Assembly (NCBI GenBank): GCA_004379165.1
Contig: NKXK01000013.1
Coordinates: 1-36,587, forward strand
Source: Rhodocyclaceae bacterium
Lineage (GTDB): Bacteria > Pseudomonadota > Gammaproteobacteria > Burkholderiales > Rhodocyclaceae
DNA: 36,587 bases
Reading direction: 5' to 3'
Below, one piece after another: positions 1 to 8,307 of the stretch (positions within the stretch are counted from its first letter, which is position 1; every line of letters begins with the position of its first letter). A program made the translations under genes and the position numbers. Below the pieces are notes generated by a model that searched no databases, was not told the origin of the DNA, and saw nothing but the letters and a program-made list of their open reading frames with translations.

Positions 1-34
1 GCCACTTCGGTATGGCTCCTCTGTTGCGAGCATC

Positions 35-1144
35 TCAAGCGCACCATCGCGGCCATCGGACCACCGAAAACCCTCCGCTTGCAAACAGATCATGCAAACG
101 GTATCGGGTAACTGCGGTTTTTAGGATAAATATTGCGTCGCAATAGGGCGCGTAGGTGGAGATGTGCTGTACGTCGTAGAAAACACCACTGAGGCTACTT
201 AGGGCCTTTTCCCTATTTGAGAAAGCGCCATTTTTAACCATTGACTTTATCGTCGCAAACATCCGAGAAGAGAGCCACTGGCACGGCAATTCAGCGAAAT
301 GCTCGCTGAAGAAAAAGCGAACAACCTCGGCAAAGGCTTCGTCAGTGGGCATGTCTTTCCTAACTGCATGGAGAAGCGTACCTACGCACTGCGATGCAAT
401 TGGAGCATTCAGCAGGGCATCAAAGTCTCCTCGTTCGAGTCTTGCCTGCATGTTCAGAAATGCTTGAAGATAACCTTTTCCAGCCTCTGCATTTTCCAAG
501 GCAACATCTTGTTCAAAACTATTGGTTGACTGTGCCCAAGTGTCAAACACTTCTAGCAGAGTTCGCACAGCCTGTTCCTTCAGTTCGCTAATCAGCTGCG
601 TATCCCCAAGGTATCGACCAACGGTGATGTAGACGTAGTTATGCCATTCGTGAATATCTCCCGAAACGGCATCTTTTTCGTCTAGTTCATACTGGGGTGA
701 GGCACCCGCAAGAAAAGCTTTGAAGCCTTTGTAGGCTTGTGCTTCCTCGACTGAGTATGAGTTTTTGAATTCCAGACCTCGTGCAGTCCTCTCGATAAAT
801 TTCATCAATTCAACAGGGGTTTTCCCGCCGTATCCTGCCCATTGATGGGTCTCGTCTTCATGGAGATTGGAATGTGGAGCTACTAGCAGTTGTTTGCTAG
901 CAAGTTGGCTTACTCTTTCGACAGCCTGGACAGCACGTGCATCCCCTCCTTTGAATGCTGCCGAGAGAATTGATTGGTCGAGGTAAACAATTTTTTTGGA
1001 AACGGGAGGAAGGTTAACGTAAGTCCAGTACCTGCACTGCTTGCAGCCACGAGAGAGCTTGTTGCCGGTAATCATCACGTTACCAAAGCAGGCCTTGCCT
1101 CCACACCCGGGGCAGTCCCCTAGGACAACATTTACGATAGCCAT
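35..1144 (-). CDS. Zinc-ribbon protein with PIN-like nuclease features (function unknown)
   Basis: This 369-residue protein is not one I can name. The N-terminus carries a zinc ribbon of two CxxC knuckles (C11/C14 and C34/C37). It is followed by a beta-strand ending in the motif YLDQS (D56), which resembles the first acidic strand of PIN-like RNases. A second acidic cluster, HEDE, lies at about 95-98. Near the C-terminus YDVQH (D324) and PYCDAIF (D336) resemble the later acidic positions of PIN-like folds. The ATG is preceded by AGGAG at good spacing. Base composition is visibly more A/T-rich than in the following genes, which suggests acquisition by transfer. It stands alone, and the window edge hides its downstream neighbour. 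A nuclease role is inference from these motifs only. Confidence 0.75.
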   Translation of the reverse strand: MAIVNVVLGDCPGCGGKACFGNVMITGNKLSRGCKQCRYWTYVNLPPVSKKIVYLDQSILSAAFKGGDARAVQAVERVSQLASKQLLVAPHSNLHEDETHQWAGYGGKTPVELMKFIERTARGLEFKNSYSVEEAQAYKGFKAFLAGASPQYELDEKDAVSGDIHEWHNYVYITVGRYLGDTQLISELKEQAVRTLLEVFDTWAQSTNSFEQDVALENAEAGKGYLQAFLNMQARLERGDFDALLNAPIASQCVGTLLHAVRKDMPTDEAFAEVVRFFFSEHFAELPCQWLSSRMFATIKSMVKNGAFSNREKALSSLSGVFYDVQHISTYAPYCDAIFILKTAVTRYRLHDLFASGGFSVVRWPRWCA

Positions 1145-1218
1145 TCACAAAGACTCCTGGCATTTCCGGTCGCCATTTCGTTCCCGCTTTGAGACCCGAT
1201 TTTGAATTGCAGCAAAGA

Positions 1219-1251
1219 GAAACCCCAGTGGTTGGTGACCACCGGGGTTTC
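1219..1251 (-). terminator. Rho-independent terminator of nrdJ
   Basis: Two 14-base arms (1219-1232 and 1238-1251) pair around a 5-base loop. Read on the minus strand the single mismatch becomes a G-U wobble and the hairpin is followed by a pyrimidine/T-rich stretch. It lies about 90 bases past the nrdJ stop codon, so it fits as that gene's terminator. Confidence 0.75.
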
Positions 1252-1262
1252 AGAGAGATACT

Positions 1263-1320
1263 ACTTGCAGCTTATGCCGTTAGAACTTGCAGCTTATGCT
1301 GTAAAACTTGCAGCTTATGG
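1263..1320. repeat. Three tandem ~21-22 bp repeats in the nrdJ 3' region
   Basis: The core ACTTGCAGCTTATG occurs three times, starting at 1263, 1285 and 1306, so the period is 22 then 21 bp (about two helical turns). The copies lie between the nrdJ stop codon and its terminator and would be transcribed in the nrdJ 3' UTR. The role is unknown; a protein-binding array, an RNA element or a simple tandem expansion would all fit. Confidence 0.8.
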
Positions 1321-1342
1321 TGCAACTCACAAGCGTCTGCGC

Positions 1343-4240
1343 TTAGCCGCAAGTACCTACCGCGCCACAAGCCGTACAGAAGTCGCAGCCATCCTTACGT
1401 ATCATGGTGTGATTGCCACATTCTCCGCAGAGCTTGCCAAGTGTCGGCAGCACCTTGTTGCTGGTTGTGTCTTCCGGTGCCTCCAGAATGCCCATTTGCT
1501 GCAACGGGAAACCGGCTTCGTCGAGGATACCGAGCATCGCGTAGCGGTGGATGATCAGCTGTGCAATGTAGGCCACCGTGGACGGGAAGGTCTGCTGCTT
1601 GCGTGAACCGGGAACGAAGGCCATGAAATCGCCGAGCGGCTCGGAGTAGTCGAGCAGCTTGCGCAGTTTCATGCCGATCCAGGCCGGGTCCAGAACGCGC
1701 ATATCCAGCGACAGGAGCTTGGAGAGACCATCCAGAGCACGTGGATAGTTGCCGGAGAGCCACATCGAGTATGGACGCGAGGTGCCGTCCGGCAGGGTGA
1801 TCTCCTTGAGGCCGAGGACGAAGTCTTCGCCTGTGGAAGGATTGTTGACATCGACCGTCCAGGACAGCGTGCCGTCGGTACCTGTCTTCGGTTCCTTGGC
1901 GCTGAACAGAGCATCCTTTACCGGCGTGGCACCTTCGTGCTTGAGGGCACCCAGTTGCTCGACGCGCCAGCGGATAACCTGGGCCATCGCGGACACGACG
2001 GACGGCTGACGCTTTCGTTCGCCGTGCGGCGGCATCTGCATTTCAAAGGCATCACCCGGGGTCTTGGCCAGGGTATCGAGTTTCATTTCCAGCCAGGCAT
2101 GGTCATTGGCGCGCATGTCCATCGACAGCGTCTTGGCGACAGCCCCCAGACCCCTCGGCTCTGCCGGGCCGTTGGCCCAGACTTCGAACGGCCAGGCACG
2201 GCCATCCTGTTCGACGTGGCCGACGAAGAGTGCAAACTTGCCGATCGGCGAATCGACCATATAGGTCCAGCAGAGGTTGCCTTCAGGCAGGTTGGGGCGG
2301 CCCGGCCAGCGCAGGCTGGAAAGAACCGGTGCCGGCAGGTTCTTGATCGACAGGCGGCGGTTTGCGTCGGAAACGAAATCCTGGGGCGCCTTGGCAGCAT
2401 CGGCAACCGGCGTTTCGGACTTGGCCGGTTCAACGGAAAGAACTGAACCGAGAACGCTGTTCGGACGGTAGGTGGCGAGGCCCTTGAGCCCGGCCTTCCA
2501 GGCCTGCATGTATAGATCCTGGAAGTCTTCGTACGGGTATTCGGCCGGTACGTTGACCGTCTTCGATATAGAGGTGTCGATGTGCGGCGCAACGGCCGCC
2601 ACCATGTCGGCGTGGGCCTTGGCGGAGATTTCCAGCGCCGTGACGAAGTAGTCCGGCAGCTTGCTGACATCACCACCCTGATGTTTGTACAGACGCCAAG
2701 CGTAGTCCTCGACCGAGTACTCCTTCAGTGTGCCGTCCGGCATGCGCTTCTTGCGGTTGTAGGTCCAGGAGAAGGGCGGTTCGATGCCATTGGAGGCATT
2801 GTCGGCGAAGGCCAGCGAAATGGTACCGGTCGGCGCGATCGACAGCAGGTGCGAATTACGCAGGCCGTGCTTGCGGATTTCTGTCTTGACCTCGTTCGGC
2901 AGGCGGGAGGCAAAATTGCCGCCAGACAGGTAGAGCTCGGCGTTGAACAGCGGGAAGGCACCGCGTTCCTTGGCCAACTCGACGGAGTAAAGGTAGGATG
3001 CATCGCGCATCTGCTCGGTGATGCGGGTGGCCATCGCACGGGCTTCGGGTTTGTCGTAGCGCAGGCGCAGCATGGTGAGCGTGTCGCCGAGGCCGGTGAA
3101 TCCCAAGCCGACGCGGCGCTTGTTGGCAGCCTCCTGGGCCTGACGCTCGAGCGGCCAATGCGTCGCATCGAGAACGTTGTCGAGCATGCGGGTGGAAACG
3201 CGACAGACTTCCGAGAAAGCATCGAAGTCGAAGCTGGCGGCGTCGGAGAAGGCGTCGCGGACAAACAGGGTCAGATTGATCGAACCCAGGCAGCAGCAGC
3301 CATAAGGCGGCAGCGGCTGTTCGGCGCAGGGGTTGGTCGCCTCGATCACTTCGCAGTAATTGAGGTTGTTATCCTTGTTCATGCGGTCGAGGAACAGGAT
3401 GCCCGGTTCAGCATGGTCATAGGTGGACTTCATCACCTGATCCCACAGATCGCGGGCGCGGACCTTGCGGTACACCCACATGCCATCCTCGCGCTGGTAA
3501 GCGCCGGAATCGCGCATGTCAGCGTTGGGCTCGGCGCGATGGACGAGTTCGACATCCGTGTCAGCATCGACCGCTTCCATGAAGCCGTCGGTCACGCCGA
3601 TCGAGATGTTGAAATTGGTCAGGTCGCCATGGTCCTTGGCGTGAATGAAATCCTCGATATCCGGATGGTCGCAGCGCAGCACGCCCATCTGGGCGCCGCG
3701 GCGGGCGCCGGCGGATTCGACGGTCTCGCAGGAGCGGTCGAAGACGCGCATGTAGGAGACCGGGCCGGAGGCGCGTGACTGGGTGCCCTTGACGCGGGCG
3801 CCCTGCGGACGGATGGACGAGAAGTCATAACCGACGCCGCCACCGCGGCGCATGGTTTCTGCTGCCTGAGCAAGTGCAGTGTAGATGCCGGGGCGGCCGT
3901 CGGTGTTTTCAACGATGGAGTCGCCCACCGGTTGTACGAAGCAGTTGATCAGCGTGGCCTGCAGGTCGGTACCGGCGGCGGAATTGATACGGCCGGCGGG
4001 GATGAAGCCGTTTTCCTGAGCCCACAGGAATTTTGCCTCCCAGTGCGCCTGATCCTTCTCCTGCTCGACTTGGGCCAGTGCCCAGGCGACGCGCTTGCGC
4101 ACGTCGTGTACGTTGGTTTCCTTACCCTTGGCGTACTTTTCGATCAGCACTTCGCCGGAGATTTCCTGTTCCGGCAGCGGTGCGTACTTTGGCGGCGCAG
4201 GAATGTCGGTCAGAGACAACTGCTCGGCAATTTTGCTCAT
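1343..4240 (-). CDS. nrdJ: Adenosylcobalamin-dependent class II ribonucleotide reductase
   Basis: This enzyme reduces ribonucleotides to deoxyribonucleotides using coenzyme B12 and needs no oxygen. The 965-residue protein has the barrel active-site motif NPCAEQ (N303, C305, E307), which supplies the thiyl cysteine and its partners, and C100 as a candidate redox cysteine. No N-terminal ATP-cone is apparent. From about 620 to 930 there are two related ~150-residue segments (each with an xLSMDMR/xLSLDMR-type motif), an internal duplication typical of long NrdJ proteins. The C-terminus is a Cys-rich zinc ribbon (CGEC, CDFCTAC, then a terminal Cys) that delivers electrons to the active site. The ATG follows GAGAGGAG. 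Two NrdR-type boxes lie just upstream and a terminator lies downstream, so it is a single-gene unit. Confidence 0.96.
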   Translation of the reverse strand: MSKIAEQLSLTDIPAPPKYAPLPEQEISGEVLIEKYAKGKETNVHDVRKRVAWALAQVEQEKDQAHWEAKFLWAQENGFIPAGRINSAAGTDLQATLINCFVQPVGDSIVENTDGRPGIYTALAQAAETMRRGGGVGYDFSSIRPQGARVKGTQSRASGPVSYMRVFDRSCETVESAGARRGAQMGVLRCDHPDIEDFIHAKDHGDLTNFNISIGVTDGFMEAVDADTDVELVHRAEPNADMRDSGAYQREDGMWVYRKVRARDLWDQVMKSTYDHAEPGILFLDRMNKDNNLNYCEVIEATNPCAEQPLPPYGCCCLGSINLTLFVRDAFSDAASFDFDAFSEVCRVSTRMLDNVLDATHWPLERQAQEAANKRRVGLGFTGLGDTLTMLRLRYDKPEARAMATRITEQMRDASYLYSVELAKERGAFPLFNAELYLSGGNFASRLPNEVKTEIRKHGLRNSHLLSIAPTGTISLAFADNASNGIEPPFSWTYNRKKRMPDGTLKEYSVEDYAWRLYKHQGGDVSKLPDYFVTALEISAKAHADMVAAVAPHIDTSISKTVNVPAEYPYEDFQDLYMQAWKAGLKGLATYRPNSVLGSVLSVEPAKSETPVADAAKAPQDFVSDANRRLSIKNLPAPVLSSLRWPGRPNLPEGNLCWTYMVDSPIGKFALFVGHVEQDGRAWPFEVWANGPAEPRGLGAVAKTLSMDMRANDHAWLEMKLDTLAKTPGDAFEMQMPPHGERKRQPSVVSAMAQVIRWRVEQLGALKHEGATPVKDALFSAKEPKTGTDGTLSWTVDVNNPSTGEDFVLGLKEITLPDGTSRPYSMWLSGNYPRALDGLSKLLSLDMRVLDPAWIGMKLRKLLDYSEPLGDFMAFVPGSRKQQTFPSTVAYIAQLIIHRYAMLGILDEAGFPLQQMGILEAPEDTTSNKVLPTLGKLCGECGNHTMIRKDGCDFCTACGAVGTCG

Positions 4241-4269
4241 CTACGGGCTCCTCTCGGATGAATCTGGTT

Positions 4270-4316
4270 AGTGGTTATTTAGTGTTCGAGTATTGCAAAG
4301 CTACTATATCTAGTGG
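4270..4316 (-). promoter_or_regulatory. Paired NrdR boxes in the nrdJ promoter
   Basis: Two 16-bp sites at 4301-4316 and 4270-4285 resemble the NrdR consensus ACACWATATATWGTGT. Read on the minus strand, the distal site is CCACTAGATATAGTAG (about 12 of 16 matches) and the proximal site keeps the ACACTA half. Their centres are 31 bp apart, the spacing typical of NrdR box pairs (three helical turns). The distal box contains TATAGT, which may double as the -10 element, as expected for NrdR repression. Confidence 0.72.
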
Positions 4317-4393
4317 TTCAAGGCAACACGTTGACTAAATACGGGGTGTGGTGCATTCGCCAGATACATCAATGGCATCGTTGGAAAAGCCAG

Positions 4394-4430
4394 AAAAAAC
4401 AAGGCCCCGCCGACTTTCGCCGACGGGGCC
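4394..4430 (-). terminator. Rho-independent terminator of ackA
   Basis: On the minus strand a 12-bp GC stem (two G-U wobbles) closes a GAAA tetraloop at 4403-4430 and is followed by a run of T (complement of the A-run at 4394-4399). It starts 16 bases after the ackA stop codon. Confidence 0.93.
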
Positions 4431-4445
4431 CTAAGCGAAAAAAGG

Positions 4446-5627
4446 TTAGAGCGCGAGCAGGGTTTGCGCGTGGTGCGCCATCATCCACTCCTCGTTGGTC
4501 GGAATGACCAGGACGTCGACCCGGCTTTGTCCGGCGCTGATGACTTTAGCGTGACGTGCATTGGCCTCGGCATCCAGTTGCAGATCCAGCCACGCAAGCT
4601 GGAGGCAAACGCGGCGCCGGACCTCGGCGGCGTGCTCGCCGATCCCCCCGGTGAATACCAGGGCATCGATGCCGCCGGCTGCAGCGATCAGCGAGCCGAG
4701 TTCGCGGACGATGCGGTAGCAGAAAAGGTCGACTGCCTCTCTAGCCTCAGGGGCCTCGCTGGCGAGCAGGGTCCGCATGTCCTGACTGATGCCGGAAACG
4801 CCAAGCAGGCCGGACTCCTTGTATAGGATGCGGGTCATGTCCTTGACGGAGTAGCCCTTGGTTTCCATCAGGTGCAGGACGACGCCCGGGTCGAGGTTGC
4901 CGCAACGGGTGCCCATCAGCAAACCGTCGATGGTCGAAAATCCGAGCGTCGTCGCCACGCACTTGTGATTGACCATGGCTGCCATGCTGGCGCCATTGCC
5001 AAGGTGTGCGACCACCACGCGCCCGTTGGCGCGGTGTGAGTACTCGGGCAGGGCTCGGGCGATGAATTCATACGACAGGCCGTGGAAGCCATAGCGTTTG
5101 ATGCCTTCTGCGGTCAACGCCCGCGGCAGACCAAAAACCTGGGCAACGTCCGGCTGACTTCGGTGGAAGGCAGTATCGAAGCAGGCGACTTGCGGTACCT
5201 CGGGCATCAGTGCTTGCAGGGCCCGAATGCCGGAGACGTTGTGCGGTTCATGCAGCGGTGCCAGCGGGATGAAGCTGGTCAGGTGGGCCAGTACCGTGGC
5301 GTCAATTACGGTTGGTTGCGAGTAGCGGTCACCGCCGTGCACAACGCGATGACCGACGGCGATGATCTGCCAACCGGTTTGCGTTGACTGGAACCATTTC
5401 AGCAGGGCGTCGAATGCCTGGTCGTGGCTGACTTGCTCGCCGGAAATGGCCTGGTCGGCGATTTTCGCACCGCTGCGGTCCTTGGCGACCATTTTGGTCG
5501 CCGCCGTGCCGATACCGTCGATCTGCCCGGAAACTTCGGCCTCCGGTGAAATCGGTTTGGCCAGCGGGAAAAGGGCGAATTTGATCGAGGACGATCCGGC
5601 GTTGATGGTGAGGATAGCTTGCTTCAT
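4446..5627 (-). CDS. ackA: Acetate kinase
   Basis: This cytosolic enzyme interconverts acetyl-phosphate + ADP and acetate + ATP. The 393-residue length is normal. Family motifs are present: the N-terminal phosphate-binding strand INAGSSSIKF, GHRVVHGG, FDTAFH, HLGNGAS and the adenosine-binding segment FTGGIGEHA. Small departures from the usual sequence occur at GTRCGNLDPG (usually GTRSGDLDPG) and HEPHN (usually HNPHN). The start codon lies one base after the stop of the upstream phosphate acetyltransferase gene, so the two are translationally linked. Together they make ATP and acetate from acetyl-CoA. Confidence 0.96.
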   Translation of the reverse strand: MKQAILTINAGSSSIKFALFPLAKPISPEAEVSGQIDGIGTAATKMVAKDRSGAKIADQAISGEQVSHDQAFDALLKWFQSTQTGWQIIAVGHRVVHGGDRYSQPTVIDATVLAHLTSFIPLAPLHEPHNVSGIRALQALMPEVPQVACFDTAFHRSQPDVAQVFGLPRALTAEGIKRYGFHGLSYEFIARALPEYSHRANGRVVVAHLGNGASMAAMVNHKCVATTLGFSTIDGLLMGTRCGNLDPGVVLHLMETKGYSVKDMTRILYKESGLLGVSGISQDMRTLLASEAPEAREAVDLFCYRIVRELGSLIAAAGGIDALVFTGGIGEHAAEVRRRVCLQLAWLDLQLDAEANARHAKVISAGQSRVDVLVIPTNEEWMMAHHAQTLLAL

Positions 5628-5628
5628 T

Positions 5629-7047
5629 TCAAACTGTTCCGAGCTTGCGGTTGTTGTGGGCGATCAGTGCGGCGATGACGCACGACGCCGTACGGGTTTC
5701 GGCGCTGTCGGCGCGGCTGGTCAGGACGATGGGGACCTTGGTGCCAAGGACAATGCCTGCAGTCAGGGCGTTGGCGAGGTATTCCAGTTGCTTGGCGACC
5801 ATGTTTCCGGATTCGAGATCAGGGACGACGAGAATCTCGGCGTGACCCGCCACCGCGGATTTGATCCCCTTGGTCTTGGCAGCGACGATGGAGACGGCAT
5901 TGTCGAAGGCGAGTGGGCCATCGAGGATGCCACCTTTGATCTGGCCACGGTCGGCCATCTTGCACAGTGCGGCAGCATCGAGCGTGGACTGGATTTTCGG
6001 GTTGACCGTCTCCACGGCCGAAAGGATCGCCACTTTCGGTTCGGGGATACCGATGACGTGCGCCAGTTCGATGGCGTTCTGGATGATGTCGACCTTGTCT
6101 TCCAGGCTGGGCGCAATGTTGATCGCCGCATCGGTGATCAGCAGCGGCCGATGATAGGTCGGCACGTCCATCAGGAAGACGTGGCTGATCCGGCGATTGG
6201 TGCGCAGGCCATTGGCGCGTGCTACCACTTCGCCCATCAGTTCGTCGGTATGCAGACTGCCCTTCATCAGCGCTTCGGCGTCTCCGGTGCGCACCAGCGA
6301 TACCGCGAGCGCGGCCGAGTCGTGGCTGTGCGCTGCATTGACGATGCGGATGCCGTGCAGGTCGATGCCAAATTCCTCGGCGACGGACCGGATCTTGTTT
6401 TCCGGGCCGACGAGAATCGGCTCGATGATGCCTTCCTGGAAGGCGATGACAGGGCCCTTCAGCGACTCCTTGTCGCAGGGGTGGGCGACGGCGGTCGGGA
6501 TCGGTTCCAGGCCTTTCACCCGCGAAAGCAGGTGGGTATAGCGCTCATGCTTGTCGTCGATGCGGATCTCCGGCATGTGCACTTCTTCCAGCCGCGAGAC
6601 CTTTTCCGTCGGTGCCAGCACCTCGGCCATGCCGCGCACCACCTGCAATCCCTCCTGATTGGTACAGACGCAGTCGAAAATGACATGGCGGTTGTAATCA
6701 AATTTCTGTTTCACCGTCACCGTGATGGTGATCGTGTCGCCAATGGTGACCGGTCGGGCAAAGTGCAGCGACTGATCGATAAGGATTGTCCCCGGGCCGG
6801 GGAACTGCGTGCCGAGTACGGTCGAGATCAGGGAGCCACTCCACATGCCGTGGGCGATGACCTCACGGAACATGCCGCTCTCCGAGAACTTCGGATCAAC
6901 GACGGCGGGATTGACGTCGCCGGTAAGCACTGCAAACAGCTTGACATCCTCGGGCATCAGCGTGCGCTTGAGGCTCGCGGAGTCACCGATGTTGATCTCG
7001 TCGTAGAGCTTGTTGACGAGGAAACGCGGTTGGCTGGTGTCGTTCAT
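5629..7047 (-). CDS. MaoC-like / phosphate acetyltransferase fusion protein
   Basis: The 472-residue protein has an N-terminal MaoC-type hot-dog domain (about 15-145) and a C-terminal phosphate acetyl/butyryltransferase domain (about 160-470), the arrangement usually called bifunctional enoyl-CoA hydratase/phosphate acetyltransferase. The Pta half converts acetyl-CoA + Pi to acetyl-phosphate for the adjacent AckA. The hydratase motif reads GDVNPAVVD (D44 to V49). In active R-specific hydratases the residue five after the Asp is the catalytic His, and here it is Val, so hydratase activity is doubtful and the domain may serve binding or assembly instead. It is followed after one base by ackA and preceded by the phosphatase gene. 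Confidence 0.92.
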   Translation of the reverse strand: MNDTSQPRFLVNKLYDEINIGDSASLKRTLMPEDVKLFAVLTGDVNPAVVDPKFSESGMFREVIAHGMWSGSLISTVLGTQFPGPGTILIDQSLHFARPVTIGDTITITVTVKQKFDYNRHVIFDCVCTNQEGLQVVRGMAEVLAPTEKVSRLEEVHMPEIRIDDKHERYTHLLSRVKGLEPIPTAVAHPCDKESLKGPVIAFQEGIIEPILVGPENKIRSVAEEFGIDLHGIRIVNAAHSHDSAALAVSLVRTGDAEALMKGSLHTDELMGEVVARANGLRTNRRISHVFLMDVPTYHRPLLITDAAINIAPSLEDKVDIIQNAIELAHVIGIPEPKVAILSAVETVNPKIQSTLDAAALCKMADRGQIKGGILDGPLAFDNAVSIVAAKTKGIKSAVAGHAEILVVPDLESGNMVAKQLEYLANALTAGIVLGTKVPIVLTSRADSAETRTASCVIAALIAHNNRKLGTV

Positions 7048-7063
7048 GATTCAGGTCCCGTGG

Positions 7064-7648
7064 TCAGGAGAGGCGCGGTTTGGCACGCCGGTCGTGGATT
7101 GCAGTCTTGGGCGGTGTTTCGATTTCAAGATCCGGATGCAGGTCGAGCAGGCGATCAATGACCCACTCATTTGCTTCGCAGGCAAATTCGCGCGCTTCCA
7201 GTGGGGCACCGGACCACGCCTCGACAAACAGTGCGACGGCGGCGGAGCGGCTAATGCCGTATTCGCAATGGACGAGGACACCGACCGGCTGCTCGCTGGC
7301 GCCCAGCGCCTGAACGAAGCTGCTGACCTCGCGGGCCATTATCCGGTCAAACAGGCCATGCGGCGCCGGCAGGTATTCGTCAGCCGGGACGGCATCAAAA
7401 AACTGCAGGCGCAGGATGCTATGGAAGTCTTCCGAGATCCGTGCATCCGGGGTGCCGGGGTCGGTGATCGAGACGATGGCGATATCCGGGCGTCCATCCA
7501 GCGACTCGGCGAGTTGGCGTGAGGCGAAATAGACGCGGGTGATCGCTGTCTTGTGGCGGTGGGCAGGAAAACCGGTGTTAGGAAAGCGCGGGCCGCGATG
7601 GCCGGTGTGACATTCAAGCGGGGTTGGGGCGTCGTCGGACAAGGTCAT
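7064..7648 (-). CDS. PTP/dual-specificity phosphatase-like protein
   Basis: The 194-residue protein carries the Cys-dependent phosphatase signature HCEYGISRS (H127, C128, R134), i.e. HCx5R, which forms the phosphate-binding loop and covalent Cys-phosphate intermediate of tyrosine/dual-specificity phosphatases. The sequence before it (strand VGVLVHCE) fits the usual beta-strand leading into the P-loop, and D85 is a possible general acid. Its ATG overlaps the stop of the upstream kinase-like gene (ATGA), and the Pta-fusion gene follows 16 bases downstream. The substrate is unknown; the coupling suggests it reverses or balances the kinase-like partner, or acts on the Pta/AckA branch. Confidence 0.8.
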   Translation of the reverse strand: MTLSDDAPTPLECHTGHRGPRFPNTGFPAHRHKTAITRVYFASRQLAESLDGRPDIAIVSITDPGTPDARISEDFHSILRLQFFDAVPADEYLPAPHGLFDRIMAREVSSFVQALGASEQPVGVLVHCEYGISRSAAVALFVEAWSGAPLEAREFACEANEWVIDRLLDLHPDLEIETPPKTAIHDRRAKPRLS

Positions 7649-8223
7649 TCCATGAAAACAGGATCGGAGAAGACAAGGGTTCCATCCTTGCGCATCATCA
7701 GGTTGTCAGCCTTGATCAGGTCGGGCAGGGCGCCATACTCTGTCGAGAAGATTTCCAGCGCCTGCAGCGAGTCCTTTACGGCGTCACTCCAGCCCATCGG
7801 CGTCACGGTAAGGTGGTGTAGGGCGATACGGCCCATGTCCTGCGCCAGGTTGCGCCAGGCCATGCAGGCATCGAAATACGAAGTCGAAATCTTGGTCGCG
7901 ACCTCTGCTGCTTCACCGGCGCAGGGCAGCGGGTAAAGCTTCTCGACTTCGATGATATGAAAGGGGTAGCCGCGACTGGAGCGCCCGGCTGTACCGTGAT
8001 CGGCGTAGACAATCGGGAAGTGATGCCCGGTCGGCCGGTCGGGCGCAGTGTAGTAAGCGTAGTCGGTAGGCGAGGAAAGAATCTTGAACACCCGCTCCTG
8101 ACCGTCGACGACGTCGCCATCGACGACAATACTGCTTTCGCCCCTTCCGATCTCCGGGCGCCCGTGCAACAGCGGGTGGTCTGGAATCGGATCGGGAAGC
8201 AGGATCTGGTTGGTCGTATCCAT
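7645..8223 (-). CDS. Small protein-kinase-like protein
   Basis: The 192-residue protein has features of a compact kinase fold. There is a glycine loop IGRGES (about 25-30) and a following strand VFKI with K48 placed like the ATP-binding lysine. A C-terminal segment reads DLIKADNLM...DGTLVFSDP (about 168-188), which resembles the catalytic loop Asp/Asn followed by the metal-binding DP/DFG-type Asp. The loop is not a perfect HxDxxxxN, so catalysis is uncertain. It is shorter than classical Ser/Thr kinases and resembles small kinase-like proteins often seen in phages and mobile elements. It overlaps the phosphatase gene by four bases (ATGA). No strong ribosome site precedes the ATG. Confidence 0.6.
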   Translation of the reverse strand: MDTTNQILLPDPIPDHPLLHGRPEIGRGESSIVVDGDVVDGQERVFKILSSPTDYAYYTAPDRPTGHHFPIVYADHGTAGRSSRGYPFHIIEVEKLYPLPCAGEAAEVATKISTSYFDACMAWRNLAQDMGRIALHHLTVTPMGWSDAVKDSLQALEIFSTEYGALPDLIKADNLMMRKDGTLVFSDPVFME

Positions 8224-8239
8224 GAGCCGTTCTGCCGAG

Positions 8240-8307
8240 GTTGCCTGACAGGAGCATAGCGCAGCCTGCCAGGCGTGGGGCGGAATGTTCAGGCCCCGTC
8301 AGGCAAC
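8240..8307. other. Long inverted repeat between fabI and the kinase-like gene
   Basis: A perfect 10-bp inverted repeat (GTTGCCTGAC at 8240-8249, GTCAGGCAAC at 8298-8307) flanks a 48-base loop that holds further short GC arms (GGGGC / GCCCC). The right arm includes the fabI stop codon. It has no T-run, so it is more likely a processing or attenuating structure between fabI and the downstream genes than a simple terminator. Confidence 0.6.

Noticed and set aside
5362..7161. Long plus-strand ORF of 599 residues opposite pta.
   Set aside because: It is the GC-rich shadow of the acetate kinase / Pta-fusion genes; the minus-strand proteins have clear family motifs.
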